DNA of 64,000 bases, taken from Rhodococcus sp. P1Y (GTDB lineage Bacteria; Actinomycetota; Actinomycetes; Mycobacteriales; Mycobacteriaceae). Below the pieces are notes generated by a model. The model did not search any database, was not told the DNA's origin, and worked only from the letters and a program-made list of their open reading frames with translations. Position numbers and translations under genes: made by a program. The stretch covers positions 3,038,001-3,102,000 of the forward strand of contig NZ_CP032762.1 of assembly GCF_003641205.1 (NCBI RefSeq). Reading direction: 5' to 3'. Positions 54,960 through 64,000 of this stretch are shown here, one piece after another. The first letter of the stretch is position 1, and each line of letters starts with the position of its first letter.

Positions 54960-57929
54960 GTGGGCATGAGGGCCCCCACCGGTCTACCGTCGCTGTCGCG
55001 GCGCGGCCGGGTATTACTTGTTCTGGCCTTGGTCCTCGCAGCATTGCTGCTAATCGGTCCACGCCTCATCGACACTTACACGAATTGGTTGTGGTTCGGG
55101 GAAGTCGGATTCCGTCAGGTCTTCACCACCACGCTCTTGACGCGACTGGTGATTTTCCTGATCATCGCCGCTGTCGTCGGTGGCATCGTCTTCCTGGCGC
55201 TGCTGCTGGCGTATCGAAATCGCCCCGTCTTCGTACCCGTTGCAGGGCCGAACGATCCGATCGCTCGCTACCGAACGACGGTCATGAGCCGGCTGCGTCT
55301 GTTCGGAATCGGAATTCCGGTTGCGTTCGGTCTGATCTCGGGTCTGATCGCGCAGTCCAGTTGGACCACGGTTCAGTTGTTCTTGAACGGTGGAGATTTC
55401 GGCGTCACGGATCCGCAGTTCGGGTTGGATATCGGTTTCTACTCGTTCGACCTGCCGTTCTTCCGCTTCGTTCTCAACTGGCTGTTCGTCGCCACGCTGA
55501 TCGCGTTCTTCGCGAATCTGTTGACGCAGTACGTGTTCGGGGGAATTCGACTGGCAGGTCGCGAAGGTGCACTTACCCGCGCCGCACGCATCCAGTTGGC
55601 AGTTATTGCCGGGTCGTTCGTGTTGTTCAAGGCCATCGCGTACTGGCTCGACCGGTACTCGCTGTTGTCGAGCAGTCGCAAGGAACCGATCTTCAGCGGT
55701 GCAGGCTTCACAGACATCAATGCCGTGCTTCCGGCAAAGCTGATTTTGCTGGCGATCGCATTGATCTGTGCCGCAGCGTTCTTCGCTGCAATCTTCCTCC
55801 GCGATCTCAGGGTGCCTGCTCTTGCCACCGCACTGCTCGTCCTGTCCTCGATTCTCGTCGGCGCGGTGTTCCCTCTGCTGATGGAGCAGTTCTCGGTTCG
55901 GCCGAACGCCGCCGAGAAGGAACGGGCGTACATCGAGCGGAACATCGACGCGACGCGCGATGCGTACGGCATCGGCGACGATGTCGTCGAATACCAGGAC
56001 TACTCGGGCGAGGGCTCGCAGAATCCGCGTGAAAGCCAGGCGGACATCACCACCATCGCCAACACTCGCTTGCTCGATCCGAACGTGTTGTCCCGAACGT
56101 TCACCCAGCAGCAGCAGCTGAAGAACTTCTTCGGATTCCCGTCGACGCTCGATGTCGATCGTTACGAGATCGACGGCCAGCTGCAGGACTACATCGTCGC
56201 TGCCCGTGAGCTGTCTCCGGAGTCCTTGACCGGCAACCAGACGGACTGGATCAACCGGCACACCGTGTACACCCACGGAAACGGGTTCGTCGCGGCACCG
56301 GCCAATCGCGTGAATGCAGCGGTTCAGGACCCGACGGCCGAGGGTGCCAACAGCAACAGCGGTTACCCGATCTACACCGTCAGCGACATCGCGTCGCAGG
56401 GCACCGAACAGGTCATTCCCGTCGACCAGCCGCGCATCTACTACGGCGAGGTCATCGCGCAGGCCGATCCGGATTACGCAATTGTCGGTGCCTCGGGCAC
56501 GGGTGATCGTGAGTACGACACCGACGACTCGAACTACACCTACACGGGTTCAGGCGGTGTATCCGTCGGCAATTGGTTCAACCGCCTTGCCTTCGCTGCC
56601 AAGTATGCCGAGCGCAACATTCTGTTCTCCGGCGCCATCAGTGACGATTCCAAGATCATCTTCAATCGCGATCCTCGTGACCGCGTCCAGAAGGTGGCGC
56701 CGTGGCTGACCACCGACACGGATTCCTACCCGGCCGTGGTCGACGGCAAGATCGTGTGGATCGTCGACGGTTACACCACATTGGAATCATTCCCGTACGC
56801 CCAGCGCGCGTCGCTGGACGGTCTCACCGCCGACAGCGTCGAACCGACGACGGGCCGGCCGCTCCCACGTGAAGAGGTCTCCTACATCCGTAACTCGGTG
56901 AAGGCGACCGTCGACGCGTACGACGGCAAAGTCACGCTGTACCAGGTCGACGAACAGGACCCGGTGCTGAAGGCGTGGATGGGTGTGTTCCCGGATTCGG
57001 TGAAACCGCAGTCCGACATTTCTCCGGAACTGCGTTCGCACTTCCGCTACCCGGAGGATCTGTTCAAGATCCAGCGCGAGATGCTGGCCAAGTACCACGT
57101 CGACAACCCAGGTGAGTTCTTCACCAACAACGCGTTCTGGTCCGTTCCGAGCGACCCGACGGTCGACGGTGGCACCGATCTGAATCAGCCGCCGTACTAC
57201 GTCCTCATCGGCGATCCGGATTCGGGTGAGCCGTCGTTCAGGCTGACCAGCGCGATGGTCGGATTCAATCGCGAGTTGCTCTCGGCGTACATCTCGGTTC
57301 GATCCGATCCCGAGAACTACGGAAAGTTCACGATTCTGCAGCTGCCGACGAATACGCAGACCCAGGGTCCGCAGCAGGCACAGAACTCGATGACGTCCGA
57401 CTCGCGAGTCGCGTCGGACAGGACGTTGCTGCAGCAGTCCAACACCATTCAGTACGGCAACCTACTGACGTTGCCGATCGCGGACGGCGGAATTCTGTAC
57501 GTCGAACCGCTGTACACGGAGCGAAATACCGCGTCGACATCTACGTTCCCGCAGCTGACGAGGGTATTGGTCAGCTACCGCGAACCAGGTTCGGGTGGCG
57601 GGGTGCGCGTCGGATATGCGGCGACGCTGTCCGAAGCGCTGGACCAGGTCTTCGGATCGGGCACGGGTACGGCCGCGACTGCTCCTGGTGGTGACGCAGC
57701 GGATCCGCAGCCGACCGAGCCCGAGAACGGAAATCAGGAGGGCACGGTAACTACTCCTCCTGCGACTCCGGCTCCGGCTCAGCAGGGTCAGCCGAGTGCG
57801 GCGGAGGTTCAACGTCTGAATTCGGCTCTTGCCGACGTCAGGTCCGCGCAGACCAGTGGTGACCTGGGTCGACTCGGTGATGCGTTCGATGCGCTTCAGC
57901 AGGCAATCGACGCGTACAACAGCAACTAG
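54960..57929 (+). CDS. UPF0182 large membrane protein
   Basis: This 989-residue protein has about seven transmembrane helices in the first ~320 residues. A large extracytoplasmic domain follows, then a low-complexity C-terminus rich in Pro, Gln, Gly and Thr. The N-terminal GPRLIDTYTNWLWFGEVGFRQVF is typical of UPF0182. GTG 54960 follows GGAG at 9 bases and matches the mycobacterial start (VGMR). The M. tuberculosis counterpart is Rv3193c. Function unknown. Confidence 0.9.
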   Translation: MGMRAPTGLPSLSRRGRVLLVLALVLAALLLIGPRLIDTYTNWLWFGEVGFRQVFTTTLLTRLVIFLIIAAVVGGIVFLALLLAYRNRPVFVPVAGPNDPIARYRTTVMSRLRLFGIGIPVAFGLISGLIAQSSWTTVQLFLNGGDFGVTDPQFGLDIGFYSFDLPFFRFVLNWLFVATLIAFFANLLTQYVFGGIRLAGREGALTRAARIQLAVIAGSFVLFKAIAYWLDRYSLLSSSRKEPIFSGAGFTDINAVLPAKLILLAIALICAAAFFAAIFLRDLRVPALATALLVLSSILVGAVFPLLMEQFSVRPNAAEKERAYIERNIDATRDAYGIGDDVVEYQDYSGEGSQNPRESQADITTIANTRLLDPNVLSRTFTQQQQLKNFFGFPSTLDVDRYEIDGQLQDYIVAARELSPESLTGNQTDWINRHTVYTHGNGFVAAPANRVNAAVQDPTAEGANSNSGYPIYTVSDIASQGTEQVIPVDQPRIYYGEVIAQADPDYAIVGASGTGDREYDTDDSNYTYTGSGGVSVGNWFNRLAFAAKYAERNILFSGAISDDSKIIFNRDPRDRVQKVAPWLTTDTDSYPAVVDGKIVWIVDGYTTLESFPYAQRASLDGLTADSVEPTTGRPLPREEVSYIRNSVKATVDAYDGKVTLYQVDEQDPVLKAWMGVFPDSVKPQSDISPELRSHFRYPEDLFKIQREMLAKYHVDNPGEFFTNNAFWSVPSDPTVDGGTDLNQPPYYVLIGDPDSGEPSFRLTSAMVGFNRELLSAYISVRSDPENYGKFTILQLPTNTQTQGPQQAQNSMTSDSRVASDRTLLQQSNTIQYGNLLTLPIADGGILYVEPLYTERNTASTSTFPQLTRVLVSYREPGSGGGVRVGYAATLSEALDQVFGSGTGTAATAPGGDAADPQPTEPENGNQEGTVTTPPATPAPAQQGQPSAAEVQRLNSALADVRSAQTSGDLGRLGDAFDALQQAIDAYNSN

Positions 57930-57944
57930 TTCACGCAAGCCAAG

Positions 57945-57997
57945 AACGAGGCGCCCGTCGCCACTTCTCTTCCTGAAGTGGCGACGGGCGCCTCGTT
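57945..57997. terminator. Very strong bidirectional terminator
   Basis: A perfect 23-bp stem (57945-57967 with 57975-57997) closes a 7-base loop. It lies between the convergent UPF0182 and rpf genes. Confidence 0.88.
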
Positions 57998-58028
57998 GCA
58001 TGCGGTGCTGGTTGGTGTCCAGCCGGGT

Positions 58029-58860
<832 letters not shown>

Positions 58861-59123
58861 AAGAATTGGGAGCCGCAACGCTCACATGCTGAGACGTTCT
58901 GGGCTGTTTCAGCAGGTCGGACGGGCTCGCGACCCATTCGTTTCCGCTTCGTTACACCACTGTTATGTGGGATGAATCACCAAGAAAATGTGACTCGGTG
59001 CACTGGTAGGTTGGCGTCGACTGCGGTAGTTCGCGCGGCAAAGAATCATCGAACCTGACCGACGCTTGCCGTACACGCGATTTGCATCCAGGCGATGCCG
59101 TCGGGTAACTTGATATCTCGCAG
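58861..59123. other. Upstream region of rpf and of the initiator tRNA, no gene seen
   Basis: It holds the promoters of rpf (minus) and of the tRNA (plus). On the minus strand GTAACG (58955-58950) and GAAACG (58944-58939) are two half-sites 11 bases apart, which resemble MtrA direct repeats. No ORF is supported here. Confidence 0.4.
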
Positions 59124-59197
59124 CGCGGGGTGGAGCAGCTCGGTAGCTCGCTGGGCTCATAACCCAGAGGTCGCAGGTTCAAATCCTGTCCCCGCTA
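59124..59197 (+). tRNA. Initiator tRNA-Met (CAT)
   Basis: The sequence folds as a full cloverleaf: acceptor CGCGGGG with CCCCGCT, D-arm GAGCAGCTCGGTAGCTC, anticodon stem CTGGG/CCCAG with loop CTCATAA, and T-arm with TTCAAAT. The three G-C pairs in the anticodon stem and the unpaired first base (C1 opposite T72) mark it as the initiator rather than elongator. The CCA end is not encoded. A strong terminator follows. Confidence 0.95.
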
Positions 59198-59200
59198 CTA

Positions 59201-59240
59201 ACGAAAAAGCCAGCACTCTTTCGGGTGCTGGCTTTTTCGT
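59201..59240 (+). terminator. Terminator after tRNA-fMet
   Basis: A perfect 16-bp stem (59201-59216 with 59225-59240) ends in a T-rich arm (CTTTTTCG). It directly follows the tRNA. Confidence 0.88.
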
Positions 59241-59339
59241 GTTCTCGACCGCTGTGCTCAGAGCGCGGTCGCGCGGCAAACGTCCAAGACACCGTCGCCG
59301 ATGACCACTCCGGACGCTCGGTACGCGGGGGCTTTTCGA

Positions 59340-59492
59340 CTACGCGCGATCCTGGGGAGGATCGGAATCCGGCTCGGTGTCGTCCGCGGTGAGGTCGACT
59401 GTGTCGCCGCCCTCGAGGACCGTCAACTCCTGCTCTGCCTCGGCGATCAAACCCTTCGCCTCGTCCTTGATCTTCTTCGCCCAATCGGACAT
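59340..59492 (-). CDS. Small protein of 50 aa, unknown function
   Basis: The gene has GGAGGAGAG upstream of the ATG, so it is likely real. The product begins MSDWAKKIKDEAKG, an amphipathic charged helix, and ends with an acidic tail rich in Asp, Glu and Pro. It has no Cys and no membrane segment. The helix recalls small CsbD-like stress proteins, but the length and sequence are not enough to assign it. It lies between the tRNA terminator and the ECF42 gene. Confidence 0.6.
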   Translation of the reverse strand: MSDWAKKIKDEAKGLIAEAEQELTVLEGGDTVDLTADDTEPDSDPPQDRA

Positions 59493-59589
59493 GGTGACTC
59501 TCTCCTCCGCTTGAAACGTGTACCCCATTCTCTACCAGGTTCGCTCGGTGCGGGAGCGGCCGGTCTCGTCGACGGCCGTGAGACCGCGC

Positions 59590-60903
59590 CTAGTTCGGCG
59601 GCGACCCTCCAGGGCGACTCCCATCTGCAGGTCTCTCACCGCCCCGATGAGGGCACGCAAGAGCGGACTTCTGTGTTTCCTCCAGACGCCGCCGGAGGTA
59701 TCGGCGCTCCGGCTCGGACCCGGCCAGCTCGAGGGCTCGACGAAACCCGTCGGCAGCCTCGTCGAACCGGGCCATCCTGTGCAACAGATCCGCTCGCGCG
59801 GCGTGGAACGGGTGGTAGCTGCTCATTGCTGGGTTCCGGGCCAGAGTGTCCAGGAGGCGAAGTCCGGCGGACGGACCATCGCGCATCGCGATTGCGACTG
59901 CTCGGTTCAGTGACACGATCGGCGAGGGCGCAGTTCGGACGAGAACGTCGTAGAGCGCGACTATCTGGGGCCAATCGGTGTCCGCGACGCTCGGCGCTTC
60001 GTCGTGCACTGCCGCGATCGCGGCCTGGACAGCGTAGGGGCCAGGGTTTCCGCCGGTGAGAGCGAGAACGACCAGCGCACTGCCCTCCGATATGGCGCCT
60101 GGATCCCAGAGGCTTCGGTCCTGCTCGTCCAGGAGAAGGAGTTCGCCTGCGCGTTCCCTGGCTCGATGACGTGCATGGGTCAGCAGCATCAGGGCAAGGA
60201 GTCCCGTTACTTCGCGTTCGTTCGGCATCAACTTGTGCAGTATTCTGCCGAGACGAAGCGCTTCTTCGGCGAGATCCAGACGGACCAGATCATCGCCCGA
60301 CGATGCCGCATATCCCTCTGTGAAGATCGAGTACACCACCTGCAGTACACCGGGCAGGCGGTGTGCGAGTTCGTCGTGGTCGGGTACCCGAAAAGGAATT
60401 CGGGTGCCCGCGATCTTTTTCTTGGCCCGCGAGATACGTTGGCCTGCTGTGGATTGCGGAATCATGAAGGCGCGCGCGACCTCGGACGTCGTGAAGCCTG
60501 CGAGACAGCGCAGCATGATGGCGACTCGGTCGTCCGCATGCAACGCCGGGTGCGCGCAGGTGAAGAACAACTGAAGGCGTTCATCCGGGAAATCGCCCGA
60601 CGCCGCGTCTACGGCCGGGGCCGCTCGATCCTGTTCCACGTGGAGGATCGCAAGCCGTGCTGCGTACGCTTGGTCGCGGCGTAGGCGGTCTACAGCCCGG
60701 CGCCTGGCTGTCGTCAACAGCCAGGCACCGGGTTTGGTCGGGACTCCGTCGATAGGCCAGCGCACCAGCGCGGTCTCGATCGCCTCGGACGTCACGTCCT
60801 CCGCGAGCTCGAGATCGCCGTACCGACGAACGAGAGCCGCGAGGAGTAATCCTCGCTCCTCCCGAAACACGGCCTCCAGCGACGTGGACGCACTGTCGCT
60901 CAT
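59590..60903 (-). CDS. ECF42-type RNA polymerase sigma factor with DUF6596 extension
   Basis: The N-terminal ~170 residues hold sigma region 2 (LAEDVTSEAIETALVRW) and region 4 (FTTSEVARAFMIPQSTAGQRISRAKKKI). The remaining ~240 residues are the DUF6596 TPR-like extension of ECF42 sigma factors, for example the FTEGYAASSGDDLVRLDLAEEA segment. ECF42 sigma factors have no anti-sigma partner and are linked to DGPF-domain proteins. Such a protein is encoded 16 bases upstream on the same strand. The promoter of the pair is at 61300-61326. Confidence 0.9.
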   Translation of the reverse strand: MSDSASTSLEAVFREERGLLLAALVRRYGDLELAEDVTSEAIETALVRWPIDGVPTKPGAWLLTTARRRAVDRLRRDQAYAARLAILHVEQDRAAPAVDAASGDFPDERLQLFFTCAHPALHADDRVAIMLRCLAGFTTSEVARAFMIPQSTAGQRISRAKKKIAGTRIPFRVPDHDELAHRLPGVLQVVYSIFTEGYAASSGDDLVRLDLAEEALRLGRILHKLMPNEREVTGLLALMLLTHARHRARERAGELLLLDEQDRSLWDPGAISEGSALVVLALTGGNPGPYAVQAAIAAVHDEAPSVADTDWPQIVALYDVLVRTAPSPIVSLNRAVAIAMRDGPSAGLRLLDTLARNPAMSSYHPFHAARADLLHRMARFDEAADGFRRALELAGSEPERRYLRRRLEETQKSALACPHRGGERPADGSRPGGSPPN

Positions 60904-60919
60904 CCGCGGTCCGCTCGGG

Positions 60920-61255
60920 TCAGAATTCGGCGATGGGACGAACCACGACCGAACCGCCGCCCCGAGACCCCGGGCAGCGGGCGGCCCAGTCGAGTGCGGC
61001 GTCGAGATCGGGGACGTCGATCACCTCGAAACCACCCAGGACTTCGCGAGCCTCGGCGAACGGTCCGTCGGTGACGCTGCGCTCGCCCGTCGAATCGACC
61101 TGTACGGTCGTCGCGGTCGTGAGGTCTGCCAAAGCGTGACCGGTGACCCACACGCCCGCGTCCTGCATTTCCTTGCCGTACTGGACCCAGTCCGACACGG
61201 TGCAGCCGTTGTCGAAATCGGCACTCGGTGCGTTGATCAGCAGCATGTACTTCAT
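60920..61255 (-). CDS. YCII/DGPF-domain protein, partner of ECF42 sigma factor
   Basis: This 111-residue protein has the DGPF motif (TDGPFAEAREVLGGFEVID) of the YciI-like fold. In ECF42 systems DGPF proteins are encoded beside the sigma factor and belong to its regulon. Their biochemical function is not established. I use the ATG 5 bases after GGGAGA, ignoring a longer frame that would run through the promoter. It is the first gene of the operon. Confidence 0.88.
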   Translation of the reverse strand: MKYMLLINAPSADFDNGCTVSDWVQYGKEMQDAGVWVTGHALADLTTATTVQVDSTGERSVTDGPFAEAREVLGGFEVIDVPDLDAALDWAARCPGSRGGGSVVVRPIAEF

Positions 61256-61299
61256 GATGGTCTCCCGTGTTCGATCGTCTCGTTGCTTTACATGATGAC

Positions 61300-61326
61300 G
61301 ACGAACGAGCACCGTCGCTTTCGACA
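61300..61326 (-). promoter_or_regulatory. Candidate ECF42 promoter
   Basis: On the minus strand TGTCGA (61326-61321), 17 bases, then CGTC (61303-61300) match the published ECF42 promoter pattern as I remember it. It is about 45 bases before the DGPF gene start, so the sigma factor likely drives its own operon. Confidence 0.6.
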
Positions 61327-61353
61327 CGACGAAACAAAGTTCTGTGGGAACGG

Positions 61354-61388
61354 CGAAACCCCGCGAACCGAGGGTGCGCGGGGTTTCG
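61354..61388. terminator. Terminator after the fadE23 gene
   Basis: GAAACCCCGCG (61355-61365) pairs with CGCGGGGTTTC (61377-61387), extended by one pair on the outside. It lies 28 bases downstream of the fadE23 stop and before the ECF42 promoter. Confidence 0.75.
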
Positions 61389-61415
61389 GCGGTCGAGGAT
61401 TGCGTCGACCGAAAA

Positions 61416-62639
61416 TTACTTCAACTGTGCCGAGGTTTTTCCGAGTACGCGGCGAGCAACGATCAGCTGCTGAATCTGCTGAGTGCCCTCGAAGATGTCG
61501 AGAATCTTCGAGTCGCGGCTCCACTTTTCGAGCAGCAGTCGTTCGGAGTAGCCGTAGCTACCCGCGAGCTCGACGGCCTTGAGGGTGATGTCGGTAGCCG
61601 AACGGCCCGCCTTCGCCTTTGCCATGGATGCCTGCAGCGAGTTCGGCTCCTTGTTGTCGGCCATCCACGCAGCACGCAAAGCGAGGAGATGGGCGGCCTC
61701 CCAGTCGGCTTCGAGTCGCAGGAATTCAGCCGCAGCGGCGTGCTGGTTGTACGCAGGCGTGGTGTACGAGATCTCCACACCGGCTTCGTCGAGAATCGAG
61801 CGAAGCTCTTCCAGCGCCGCGCGGGCAACACCGATGGCCATACCCGCGACCAGAGGCCGCGTGTTGTCGAACGTCTGCATGACGCCCGCGAATCCCTTTT
61901 CGGTGTTGACCTCGGCCGATCCGAGAAGGTTGTCCTTCGGGATGCGGCAGTCCTCGAGCAGAAGGGCGGCGGTGTCCGACGCCTTGATGCCGAGCTTGTG
62001 CTCCAGACGGGCCACACTGAGTCCAGGAGCGTCACGAGGAACCACGAAGGACTTGATCGCGGCGCGGCCTGCCGACTTGTCGACACTTGCCCACACCACG
62101 ATGTGCGTCGAGCGCTCACCTGCGGTGACGTAGATCTTCTCGCCGTTGAGAACCCACTCGTCCCCGTCGAGGACGGCTGTGGTGGTGACGGCGGCCGAGT
62201 CGGATCCGAAGCTGGGCTCGGTGATAGCCATCGAGGCCCACACCTTGCCGAAGCGCTCGAGCTGCTCGTCGGTGGAGACGGCGGCGATGGCCGAGTTACC
62301 GAGTCCCTGGTAGGGGATGGAGAGAGTCAAACCGACGTCGCCCCAGCAGGTCTCGATGACGTTGACCAGTGCAGCCATGTTGCCGCCGTTGGCATTTGCC
62401 GTCTTGCTCGGCTTCGGCGCGCTCTCGCTGTCCTTGGCGCGGCCGCCCGATGCACCGCCTACCTCGTTGCCCGCGTCGGCCATTCCTTCGACCATGGAGG
62501 CCATGGTGTCGAGTTCGACGGGGTACTCGTGCTCGGCGAGATCGTACTTACGGGAGATGGGGCGAAAGATCTCGGCCGCGACCTGATGTGCCTGATTCGC
62601 TTGCGCCCTGAGCTTCTTGGGTAGTTCGAGATTGATCAT
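61416..62639 (-). CDS. fadE23: Acyl-CoA dehydrogenase (FadE23-like)
   Basis: This 407-residue flavoprotein has the acyl-CoA dehydrogenase signatures AITEPSFGSDSAAVTTTAV near residue 142 and QTFDNTRPLVAGMAIGVARAALEE near 255, and ends with EGTQQIQQLIVARRVLGK. It would oxidise acyl-CoA to enoyl-CoA with electrons passed to ETF. The N-terminus MINLELPKKL and the tandem with the next acyl-CoA dehydrogenase match M. tuberculosis fadE23-fadE24 (Rv3140-Rv3139), a pair known to respond to isoniazid. The true substrate is unknown. Confidence 0.85.
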   Translation of the reverse strand: MINLELPKKLRAQANQAHQVAAEIFRPISRKYDLAEHEYPVELDTMASMVEGMADAGNEVGGASGGRAKDSESAPKPSKTANANGGNMAALVNVIETCWGDVGLTLSIPYQGLGNSAIAAVSTDEQLERFGKVWASMAITEPSFGSDSAAVTTTAVLDGDEWVLNGEKIYVTAGERSTHIVVWASVDKSAGRAAIKSFVVPRDAPGLSVARLEHKLGIKASDTAALLLEDCRIPKDNLLGSAEVNTEKGFAGVMQTFDNTRPLVAGMAIGVARAALEELRSILDEAGVEISYTTPAYNQHAAAAEFLRLEADWEAAHLLALRAAWMADNKEPNSLQASMAKAKAGRSATDITLKAVELAGSYGYSERLLLEKWSRDSKILDIFEGTQQIQQLIVARRVLGKTSAQLK

Positions 62640-62684
62640 GGTGTGTCGATTCCTTGGCGGGGTTCTCGAGAAATGGGAAGCGAA

Positions 62685-64000
62685 TCAGATGAGGACGATG
62701 CCCTCGGTGACACCGACGGCGCGGAGATCGCGGTACCAGCGCTCCACGGGGTGTTCCTTGGTGAATCCGTGTCCGCCGAGCAGCTGAACGCCGTCGGAAC
62801 CGATCTGCATTCCCTTCTCGGCTGCGAGGCGCCTTGCAAGTGCTGCTTCGCGGGCGAAGGACTTGCCCTGCTCGGCCCTCGATGCGCCACGCAGCGTTAC
62901 CAGACGCAGTCCGTCGAGTTCGATTGCGATGTTTGCGACCATGAAGGCGACCGCCTGGCGATTGCTGATCGGCTCACCGAAGGCTTCGCGCTCGTTCACG
63001 TAGGGGATGACGTAGTCCAACACGGCTTGTCCGGTACCGACAGCCAAGGCCGACCATCCGAGGCGCGCGAGACTGATCGCGTCTGCATAGTCGAGCGCAC
63101 GCTGATCAGCATCACCGTCTCCCAGCAGTGCCGACTCGGGAACCGCGACATCCGTCAGCACCAGGCGTCCTAGGCCCGCTGCGCGCAGTCCCATGCTGGG
63201 ATCGGCTTCGACAACGAGGCCCTTGGTGTCGGACTCGACGATGAAGAACGAGGGGCGGCCTTCGAGTTCGGCTGCGACGATGAACAACTCGGAGCTTCCA
63301 GCAGCGGGAACCACGCTCTTGACGCCGTTGAGCTTGAAGCCGCTGGGGGAGCGCACTGCTTTCGTCTTCAAGACGAACGGATCGAACAACGCACGTGGTT
63401 CGTTGACTACGACGGATGCACCCGGCACCTTTTCGCCCACGAAAGCCGGAAGGTACGTCTTCTGCTGAGCGTCTGTGCCCCACTGGGTAAGTGCGACCGC
63501 CACACCGCTCGGCGCGAGGATCGGAAGAGCCAGGCCCATGTCGCCGTGCGCGAGCGCCTCGGCGACAAGCGCGTTGGTGACGGCGCCGCGTTCGCTCGCC
63601 GCTCCGTCGAGTTCTTCCGGAACGTTGATGAAGGTGATGCCCAGCTCTGCAGACCGTCGGACGAGATCCTCCGGTGATGCTGCTGCCTCATCCGCGTCGT
63701 GTGCTGCCGGCCGAATGATCTCTTCGGCGAACTCCTTGACCGTCTCGACGATCATGCGCTGTTCGTCGTCGGGCGTCAGATCGAAGTAGTCGAGATTCTT
63801 GACGGACGCGTCGTCGAGGCGCTTGGGCTTTTCGTTGCCACTGACCTTCGCGAAGGTCCGAGTAGCAGCACCGAGGGTTTTGAAGCCCGTCTTGGTGCTC
63901 TCGTACGTGACGCGGTCGATCGTCTGGCGGAGGTTGTACTTCTCCGCGAGGTCGGATCCGGTGATGGCCGTGAGCACGCGCATAGCGGTGCCGATGGCAT
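62685..64000 (-). CDS. fadE24: Acyl-CoA dehydrogenase (FadE24-like), 5' end outside window
   Basis: The reading frame continues to the window edge, so the N-terminus is probably outside. The protein has a long N-terminal extension before the dehydrogenase domain, as FadE24 does. It includes NRQAVAFMVANIAIELDGLRL near the C-terminus and ends with VERWYRDLRAVGVTEGIVLI. It lies 45 bases upstream of fadE23 and is probably cotranscribed. An internal ATG at 63983 is possible but gives no better match to the family. Confidence 0.85.
   Translation of the reverse strand, partial: AIGTAMRVLTAITGSDLAEKYNLRQTIDRVTYESTKTGFKTLGAATRTFAKVSGNEKPKRLDDASVKNLDYFDLTPDDEQRMIVETVKEFAEEIIRPAAHDADEAAASPEDLVRRSAELGITFINVPEELDGAASERGAVTNALVAEALAHGDMGLALPILAPSGVAVALTQWGTDAQQKTYLPAFVGEKVPGASVVVNEPRALFDPFVLKTKAVRSPSGFKLNGVKSVVPAAGSSELFIVAAELEGRPSFFIVESDTKGLVVEADPSMGLRAAGLGRLVLTDVAVPESALLGDGDADQRALDYADAISLARLGWSALAVGTGQAVLDYVIPYVNEREAFGEPISNRQAVAFMVANIAIELDGLRLVTLRGASRAEQGKSFAREAALARRLAAEKGMQIGSDGVQLLGGHGFTKEHPVERWYRDLRAVGVTEGIVLI

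Noticed and set aside
61344..62624. Plus-strand open frame opposite fadE23
   Set aside because: Antisense to a complete acyl-CoA dehydrogenase; no domain and no ribosome-binding site.

Overview
The window is a stretch of high-G+C actinobacterial chromosome. Mycolic-acid-group (Mycobacteriales) markers are dense: WhiB1 and WhiB7, SigH/RshA, PdtaS, FasR, AdnAB, UvrD2, mycoredoxin, a resuscitation-promoting factor and FadE23/FadE24. From memory, the order of most genes follows Mycobacterium tuberculosis from about Rv3229c (desA3) down to Rv3193c. The protein sequences and the extra genes fit a Rhodococcus or a close relative; this taxonomic call is inference. I see no insertion sequence, prophage, integrase, CRISPR array or plasmid gene.

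Layout. 1-2.4 kb: two tandem acyl-CoA desaturases, the first cut by the window edge. 2.4-5.3 kb: rsgA, aroA and ybaK on the minus strand. 5.3-8.8 kb: the stress and signalling block sigH-rshA, the tiny ribosomal protein gene bL37 (minus strand), a biotinyl-domain protein, the histidine kinase PdtaS and whiB1. 9-22.5 kb: a lipid kinase, phosphatase, MFS exporter, ParA-type ATPase, DEAD-box helicase rhlE, a ferritin-like protein, DUF3107 protein, fasR, a metalloprotease and moeZ. 22.5-35 kb: an accessory-looking segment not in the M. tuberculosis order, with a GntR/MFS pair, a nitrite-assimilation cluster (narK-nirB-nirD-nnaR-sirB), a fused mobA-moeA gene with a thioesterase, and a MocR regulator. 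35-48 kb: an ATL protein, a hydrolase, the adnAB DNA-end-resection motor-nuclease, a DoxX protein, K+ channel, nudC, mycoredoxin and uvrD2. 48-58 kb: the whiB7 leader and gene, an ABC1 kinase, a TOMM/ThiF-like protein, a DUF2342 metalloprotease, a PDZ/Lon protease, a PPA1309 protein and a UPF0182 membrane protein. 58-64 kb: an rpf gene with a long structured leader, initiator tRNA-Met, a 50-aa protein, an ECF42-type sigma factor with its YCII/DGPF partner, and two acyl-CoA dehydrogenases, the last cut by the window edge.

How the genes work together. Two promoters with the same SigH architecture (GGAACA, 16 bp, TGTT) stand before sigH and before mycoredoxin, which links the thiol-stress sigma factor to a redox enzyme 40 kb away. 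WhiB7 sits behind a leader ORF, an intrinsic terminator and a segment able to form an antiterminator, which is the layout of ribosome-mediated attenuation. The narK-nirBD-nnaR-sirB cluster imports nitrate/nitrite, reduces nitrite and supplies siroheme chelation; no nitrate reductase is present here. The rest is mostly core housekeeping. The most interesting content is regulatory (attenuator, leaderless promoters, operators, structured leaders). I did not find a convincing new multi-gene system.
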